Of a DNA stretch of 64,000 bases, positions 59,529 through 64,000 are shown one piece after another. Each line of letters opens with the position of its first letter. Within the stretch, counting starts at the first letter, position 1. This DNA comes from Methylocella tundrae (GTDB lineage Bacteria; Pseudomonadota; Alphaproteobacteria; Rhizobiales; Beijerinckiaceae), in contig NZ_CABFMQ020000098.1 in the NCBI RefSeq assembly GCF_901905185.1, positions 124,001 through 188,000 on the forward strand, given 5' to 3'. The position numbers and the translations under genes are program-made. The notes under the pieces were generated by a model, which was not told where the DNA came from, did no database searches, and worked only from the letters and a program-made list of their open reading frames with translations.

Positions 59529-60488
59529 ATGACGTCGATAAAGCCCAGGCGACCGCACGATCAAGGCGCGGCGGCTTATTACGCAATTCTCATCACCGCG
59601 ACATTTCTGATGGCCTCGAGCTTCATCGCCGGCAAAATCCTGCTCGCGGACGGCGTTCCGGCTTTTCTCCTTGTCGGCTGGCGTTTCGTGCTCGCGGCGC
59701 TGGCCGCGGCGGCTGTTTTGCGCAGCCGCACGGATCATTTTTTCGCCGCTCTCTTTCCGTCCCGGTTTGGTTTTTCCGATTGGGCCACCGTCGCCGCGAT
59801 CGGCATTCTGCAGACGGCGCTCGCCATGGGTCTCTTGTTCTGGGCAATGGAGACGATTTCCCCGCCGAGCGCCGCGATACTGCTGTTCACAAATCCTTTA
59901 TGGGTCGCACTGATCGGCCATGCCGCTCTCGACGAAAAACTGTCCCGCCTGAAAGTAATGGGACTGGCTCTGGGGATCGCCGGCGTCGGCTTTGCGCTGG
60001 GCGGCGCGTTCAGCCTCAACGCTGACGCCATCGGAGGCGAATTGCTGGCTCTCCTCGCCGCCCTTTCATGGACGGCGTCGACAATCGTCAACAGGCGCGC
60101 GCGGCTGCCAATCGATACATGGGCGCTGACTTTCTGGCAGATGCTGGCTGGGGCGCTGGCGTTGCTGTGCGTCGCTTATGCGCGCGGCGAACATTGGCCG
60201 GCGCATCTATCCGTCGCGGCCTGGGGCTGGTTTTTCTGGCTCGCCATTCCCGGATCAACGGTCTCCTTCGGGCTCTGGTTTCTGGCTTTGAAGCGCGGCG
60301 GAGCGACTCGCTCCAGCTCCTACCTGTTCCTTGCGCCGCTCTTTACCGTCATGCTCTCGACCATCGTGCTGCAGACAAGCATAACCGCCGCGCAGGCCCT
60401 TGGCGGCGCGCTGGTGGGCTTGAGCCTTTGGCTCGTCAATCGGACGCCGCGCAAAGAGGCGAAAGAACTTAGCGCGGCGCGCGGCTGA
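59529..60488 (+). CDS. EamA/DMT family transporter
   Basis: A 319-residue inner-membrane transporter of the drug/metabolite superfamily with ten membrane segments in two EamA repeats. The first repeat contains ITATFLMASSFIAGKILLADGVPAFLLVGWRFVLAALAA and the characteristic ALAMGLLFWAMETISPPSAAILLFTNPLWVALIGHAALDEKLSRLK. The second repeat has WTASTIVNRRARLPIDTWALTFWQM and GSTVSFGLWFLALKRGGATRSSSYLFLAPLFTVMLSTIVL. Substrate unknown, probably an amino acid or metabolite exporter. Confidence 0.92.
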   Translation: MTSIKPRRPHDQGAAAYYAILITATFLMASSFIAGKILLADGVPAFLLVGWRFVLAALAAAAVLRSRTDHFFAALFPSRFGFSDWATVAAIGILQTALAMGLLFWAMETISPPSAAILLFTNPLWVALIGHAALDEKLSRLKVMGLALGIAGVGFALGGAFSLNADAIGGELLALLAALSWTASTIVNRRARLPIDTWALTFWQMLAGALALLCVAYARGEHWPAHLSVAAWGWFFWLAIPGSTVSFGLWFLALKRGGATRSSSYLFLAPLFTVMLSTIVLQTSITAAQALGGALVGLSLWLVNRTPRKEAKELSAARG

Positions 60489-60496
60489 ACAAAATC

Positions 60497-60577
60497 GCAT
60501 TCTGCTCTAAAGTCTTCGTTCTGACGCATGACGCTGGTCCGAAAAGTCTGCAACTTTTCGGCGTCGCGCTTTAAAAA
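60497..60577. repeat. Dispersed palindromic intergenic element, copy 3
   Basis: The reverse complement of GCCGAAAAGTTGCAGACTTTTC lies at 60537-60562 with flanks GCGACGCC and CATTCTGCTCTAAAG. This is the same element as at 25525-25625 but in the opposite orientation. It lies between the EamA gene and the convergent recR gene and touches the recR end. Confidence 0.75.
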
Positions 60578-61176
60578 TCCGTGCGCGCGCGGATCGCCGC
60601 GGCGAGCGTGCCTTCATCGAGGTAATCGAGCTCGCCGCCGACCGGAACGCCATGCGCGAGGCGCGTCGTCTTGACATTGAAATGCGCCAGCAGGTCGGTG
60701 ATGTAATGCGCGGTCGTCTGCCCGTCCACCGTGGCGTTGACGGCAAGAATCACCTCGCGGATTTCGCCCCGCGCCACACGTTCGGCAAGGCTCGCGAGGT
60801 TCAAATCCTTTGGTCCGACCCCATCGAGCGGCGACAAGGTTCCGCCAAGCACATGATAGCACGCGCGCAAGGCCGCGGCTCGCTCCAGCGCCCAGAGATC
60901 GGCGACCGTCTCGACGACGACCAGCGTCGCGGGATCGCGCCGCTCATCCCGGCAGATCGTGCAGGGATCTAGCGTATCGACATTGCCGCACACCGAGCAG
61001 GTGACGATTTTTTCCCGCGCCACCTGCATCGCCTCCGTAAGCGGCGCAAACAGCTCCTCGCGTTTGCGGATCAGATGCAGCGCGGCGCGGCGCGCGGAGC
61101 GCGGCCCCAGCCCCGGCAAGCGCGCGAGCAACTGGATCAGCCGCTCGATTTCAGGCCCCGAAACGCGTTCTCCCAC
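60571..61176 (-). CDS. recR: Recombination protein RecR
   Basis: RecR works with RecO and RecF to load RecA at single-strand gaps. The helix-hairpin-helix start IERLIQLLARLPGLGPRSARRAALHLI is followed by the four-Cys zinc finger CSVCGNVDTLDPCTIC, the Toprim domain TLVVVETVADLWALERAAALRACYHVLGGTLSPLDGVGP, and the Walker-like AVNATVDGQTTAHYI. 201 residues is standard. It belongs to the conserved dnaX-ybaB-recR block. Confidence 0.96.
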   Translation of the reverse strand: MGERVSGPEIERLIQLLARLPGLGPRSARRAALHLIRKREELFAPLTEAMQVAREKIVTCSVCGNVDTLDPCTICRDERRDPATLVVVETVADLWALERAAALRACYHVLGGTLSPLDGVGPKDLNLASLAERVARGEIREVILAVNATVDGQTTAHYITDLLAHFNVKTTRLAHGVPVGGELDYLDEGTLAAAIRARTDF

Positions 61177-61189
61177 TACGGCGCCGCCC

Positions 61190-61513
61190 CTAAAAAGGCA
61201 GTTTCATGCCAGGCGGCAGAGACAGTCCGGCGGTCATGCCCTGCATCTTCTCTTCCATCAGGCGCTCGGCCTTTTTGCGCGCGTCCTCATGCGCGGTGAT
61301 AATGAGGTCTTCGAGGATCTGTTTCTCCTCCGCTTTCATCAGCTGGTCATCGATGGCGACGTTCCTCAGCTGTCCCTTGGCGCTGAGCGTGACGCGGACC
61401 ATGCCTCCGCCCGATTGTCCTTCGACCTCGAGACGCTCCATCTCGGCCTGCATTTCCTGGATTTTCTCCTGCATGGCCTGGGCCTGCTTCATCAATCCCA
61501 ACATGTCGCGCAT
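61190..61513 (-). CDS. ybaB: YbaB/EbfC nucleoid-associated protein
   Basis: A 107-residue DNA-binding protein that helps compact the nucleoid. It has the family core MLGLMKQAQAMQEKIQEMQAEMERLEVEGQSGGGMVRVTLSAKGQLRNVAIDDQLM and a Met/Gly-rich end GMTAGLSLPPGMKLPF. The ATG at 61513 follows AGAGG; an earlier in-frame start lies inside the dnaX end. It lies between dnaX and recR, as in most bacteria. Confidence 0.95.
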   Translation of the reverse strand: MRDMLGLMKQAQAMQEKIQEMQAEMERLEVEGQSGGGMVRVTLSAKGQLRNVAIDDQLMKAEEKQILEDLIITAHEDARKKAERLMEEKMQGMTAGLSLPPGMKLPF

Positions 61514-61566
61514 TATTGAACCTCTTTCTTGATCGGCGGCTGATGGATGCTTTGAAAGGTCGCTGG

Positions 61567-63585
61567 TCACTGATCGGCCTCGATCGCGTCGTCATCCACG
61601 AATCCAATGTCTTCGTCATCGGATTTCGCGGCCTGCGGCGCGGGCGCCGGCGCCGCCTCCTCCGCCGCGCGAACGGCGACGATCTCGGCGCCGGGAAAAA
61701 CTTCAAGCGCGCGGCGCACGAAAGGATCGGCGCGCACGCCATTCATTGCCTCCTGCGCTCTCGCGTCCGCCATCTCTCTCAGGCTTGGCGCGCCGGCTTC
61801 GTTTGAGACAGCGACCATCCAGCGCCGTCCCGTCCATTCCTGCAATCGGCGCATCAATGTCTGCGCCAGCTGCGGCGAAGCGCCGGGCGCCGTCGAAAAT
61901 TCGATGGAGCCATCCTCGAAACGCACCAGCCGCACATCTCGTTCGAGCGCGAGCTTCAATTGGATGTCGCGATGTTGCGCGGCGAGCGCGACGATCTCTT
62001 CGAATCGCTCGAGCCGCGGCGCTGGATCGGCCGTCTCCCGCTGCGGCGCGAGCGCCCTCGCCGCGCCGGACGATCGAACGGCGCCCGCGGCAAGATCCCG
62101 CACCGGCCGCGCCGGAGCCGAGCCTTGCGCGCCGCCGAAAATCTCGTCCTGGCGGCCTGGCGCGGCCGCCGGCGGCGCGGCGGCTCCTGAGCTTACCCCG
62201 CTCTTGCCGGCATCACTCCTGCCGGCATCCCCCGGCGTCGAAAAATTATGGGTCAGCGACGCCAGCTTGCGCAAAGCCTCGTCCGGAGTCGGCAGATCCG
62301 CCGCATAAGCGAGGCGCACCAGAACCATATCCGCGGCGGCGAGGGGGCGCGCGGAGTCCTTGACTTCCTGCAAACCTTTCGAGAGCAATTGCCACGCTCT
62401 CGACAAAACCGACATCGGCAGATTCTCGGCGAAGCTGATGCCGCGACTGCGTTCGTCGGGAGTGACGGCGGCGTCATTGACCGCCTCCGGCGCGAGCTTC
62501 AGCCGCGTGACGAGATGCACGAATTCGGCAAGTTCGATAAGGATGGCCGCAGGATCCGCGCCGCTGTCGTAAAGCTCTTTCAGCCCGCCAAGAGCCTGCG
62601 CCATCTGCCCTTGCATCAGGCTTTGAAAGAGATCGATGATCCGGCCGCGATCGGCAAGGCCGAGCGTGGCGCGCAACGTTTCGGCGGCGATCAGCCCCTG
62701 CCCCAGCCTCTGCCCTTGCCCCGCGGCCGGTCCATGCGCGATCGCCTGATCAAGCAGCGAGAGCGCATCCCGCGCCGAGCCTTCCGCCGCGCGCGCGATC
62801 AGGGCGAGAGCCTCGTCTTCGATCGCGACGCCTTCCTTGGCGCAGATGCCGCCGAGATATTTGATGAGCACGCCGGCCTCGATCCGGCGCAGGTCGAATC
62901 TCTGGCAGCGCGAGCGCACCGTCACCGGCACTTTCTCGATTTCGGTCGTCGCGAACAGGAATTTGACGTGATCCGGCGGCTCTTCCAGCGTTTTCAAAAG
63001 GCCGTTGAAGGCCTGCTTCGAGAGCATATGCACTTCGTCGATGATGTAGACTTTTGTCCGCGCCATGACCGGGCGGTAGCGCGCCCCTTCGATGATCTCG
63101 CGCACGTCGTCGATGCCGGTGTGGGAGGCGGCGTCCATCTCGATGACGTCGACATGGCGCGATTCGATGATCGCCTGACAATGGACGCCGAACTCCGGCA
63201 TATCGATCGTCGGGCGCGTCACCGCCGCGCGGCCCTCCCGCGCGGGCAGCTCATAATTGAAGGCGCGCGCCAGAATGCGCGCCGTCGTCGTCTTGCCGAC
63301 GCCGCGAACCCCCGTCAGAATATACGCCTGATGAATGCGATCGAGGTCAAAGGCGTTGGAGAGCGTCCTGACCATGGCCTCCTGGCCGATCAGATCCTCA
63401 AAACCCGCCGGGCGATATTTTCGGGCAAGAACGCGATAGGGAGCGGCGCTTTGCGTCGGGACGTCTAACGGCAAGGCCGCCGGAGTCGAAGACCCCTCGC
63501 TCATCGTCGCATCGCTTTGGCCGTTCGCACCGTCGATGCGATCGTCTTGCATCGCCAAGACCCGTTCAAGAGCAGACCCGTTCAA
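61567..63585 (-). CDS. dnaX: DNA polymerase III subunits gamma/tau (DnaX)
   Basis: The clamp-loader ATPase and tau scaffold of the replicase. The AAA+ module begins VLARKYRPAGFEDLIGQEAMVRTLSNAF, with Walker A YILTGVRGVGKTTTARILA, Walker B VYIIDEVHMLSKQAFNGLLKTLEEPP, sensor 1 FLFATTEIEKVPVTVRSRCQRFDLRR and sensor 2 GSARDALSLLDQA. The three-Cys zinc finger after Walker A is replaced by a GVHCQAIIESRHVDVIEMDAASHTG loop with a single Cys, as seen in other Hyphomicrobiales. The C-terminal tau region (about 480-672) is Ala/Pro-rich. The start is uncertain; Met-12 and Met-28 are alternatives. Confidence 0.95.
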   Translation of the reverse strand: MNGSALERVLAMQDDRIDGANGQSDATMSEGSSTPAALPLDVPTQSAAPYRVLARKYRPAGFEDLIGQEAMVRTLSNAFDLDRIHQAYILTGVRGVGKTTTARILARAFNYELPAREGRAAVTRPTIDMPEFGVHCQAIIESRHVDVIEMDAASHTGIDDVREIIEGARYRPVMARTKVYIIDEVHMLSKQAFNGLLKTLEEPPDHVKFLFATTEIEKVPVTVRSRCQRFDLRRIEAGVLIKYLGGICAKEGVAIEDEALALIARAAEGSARDALSLLDQAIAHGPAAGQGQRLGQGLIAAETLRATLGLADRGRIIDLFQSLMQGQMAQALGGLKELYDSGADPAAILIELAEFVHLVTRLKLAPEAVNDAAVTPDERSRGISFAENLPMSVLSRAWQLLSKGLQEVKDSARPLAAADMVLVRLAYAADLPTPDEALRKLASLTHNFSTPGDAGRSDAGKSGVSSGAAAPPAAAPGRQDEIFGGAQGSAPARPVRDLAAGAVRSSGAARALAPQRETADPAPRLERFEEIVALAAQHRDIQLKLALERDVRLVRFEDGSIEFSTAPGASPQLAQTLMRRLQEWTGRRWMVAVSNEAGAPSLREMADARAQEAMNGVRADPFVRRALEVFPGAEIVAVRAAEEAAPAPAPQAAKSDDEDIGFVDDDAIEADQ

Positions 63586-63673
63586 GAGGCATAGACGGCC
63601 TGAACGAAGTCAGCCGTTGGACGCTTTGCGTTCGGCGCGGCGGCGGCCTCGGTCGCTGCGGCGCTTTTTACAA

Positions 63674-63775
63674 GGTGGGAGGCTGGACAGAGACCCGCCC
63701 GGTCTCGTTAGGGCTGCTTCCTTCCGGACCTGACCCGGTTGGCGAGTGGTGCGTCCACCGCCAACCTCCCGCCCC
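63674..63775 (-). ncRNA. ffs: Signal recognition particle RNA (4.5S type)
   Basis: On the minus strand, a hairpin of about 100 nt with the invariant apical domain GGTCAGGTCCGGAAGGAAGCAGCC (tetraloop and symmetric loop that bind the Ffh M domain). The 5-prime GGGCGGGAGGTTGG pairs with CCAGCCTCCCACC near the 3-prime end. It lies 89 bp upstream of dnaX, the usual alphaproteobacterial location. The RNA ends near TTGTAAAAAGCGCC. Confidence 0.95.
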
Positions 63776-64000
63776 CTATTTGGACCGCCGCCGCAAATTT
63801 CGCAACCTTTTTGGATAGGAGACAAATATTCGTCTGCGCTGATTCGCGCAGGATTTGGCGACGGGGGCGGAAAGGCTTAAGTTCTCCCGCAGGTGGCCCC
63901 GGCCTCACGCCAGACCCTTCCGGTTCAGTCGCATCGGATCCTGGTCCAGTTCTTTGTTTTCTCGCTTTTTCTGCAGGCGACCCGGCATAGCCCTCGCTTG

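Noticed and set aside
62248..63468. 406-codon plus-strand ORF opposite dnaX
   Set aside because: Shadow of the high-GC dnaX gene; no ribosome binding site, Arg-rich composition, no family likeness.

Overview
The window is GC-rich chromosomal DNA of an alphaproteobacterium of the order Hyphomicrobiales (Rhizobiales). The protein set (PhyR-NepR-EcfG stress module, NadQ-controlled nadABC, a TIGR01459 HAD phosphatase, a short ProS, a DnaX without the usual zinc-binding cysteines) best fits the Beijerinckiaceae/Methylocystaceae side of the order. That placement is an inference from protein character only. Most of the window is ordinary chromosome; there is no rRNA operon, transposase, prophage or CRISPR array.

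Layout. 1-4.7 kb: rhodanese protein, MobA, an outer-membrane barrel-like protein, HAD phosphatase, RibF. 4.7-20.7 kb is a looser accessory stretch with partly lower GC: a glycosyltransferase, an aldo/keto reductase homologue lacking three of four catalytic residues, a Tat-exported beta-carbonic anhydrase, a cysteine-rich secreted protein of unknown function, tRNA-Lys(CUU), a PhyH-type dioxygenase, leuA with a leader peptide carrying four consecutive Leu codons, a secreted SGNH hydrolase with tail-fibre-like repeats, a Wzy-like polymerase, an acyltransferase-3, and lhgO. Just after lhgO lies a compact element: a 21-codon ORF behind an extremely long Shine-Dalgarno sequence, ending in a terminator. 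21-35.6 kb: GH25 lipoprotein, an ABC transporter pair (fused permease plus ATPase with an extra C-terminal domain), a CopA-like multicopper oxidase, MgtE, a polysaccharide deacetylase, tRNA-Leu(GAG), LipB, a GNAT protein, LolD-LolC/E-ProS.

35.9-40.2 kb holds the most coherent stress system. An ECF sigma factor/NrsF anti-sigma pair is divergent from a bufferin-type operon (DUF2282 precursor, DUF692 MNIO enzyme, DUF2063 partner, DoxX). Both sides carry the same promoter pattern, GTAAC-N17-CG(A/T)A, which suggests that the sigma factor drives itself and the operon. Known bufferin systems respond to copper. 40.2-44.8 kb is nadQ-nadA-nadB-nadC, with a nested dyad operator between nadQ and nadA. 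44.9-47.8 kb: YraN, RsmI and a divergent LpoA-like lipoprotein.

47.8-52.5 kb is a general stress response neighbourhood: YciF, small membrane proteins, a proline-rich protein, DUF3309, DUF883, a YqjE-like protein, then phyR divergent from nepR-ecfG. Three EcfG-type promoters (GGAAC-N16/17-NGTT) are visible here. 52.7-64 kb: secreted carboxylesterase, UppP, a DUF4384-type protein, YihY, RmuC, a VOC protein, an EamA transporter, then the conserved recR-ybaB-dnaX block with the small SRP RNA upstream of dnaX. Copies of a Hyphomicrobiales-type dispersed palindromic element lie in intergenic DNA near 25.5, 35.7 and 60.5 kb, and a different palindrome pair lies at 7.7 kb.
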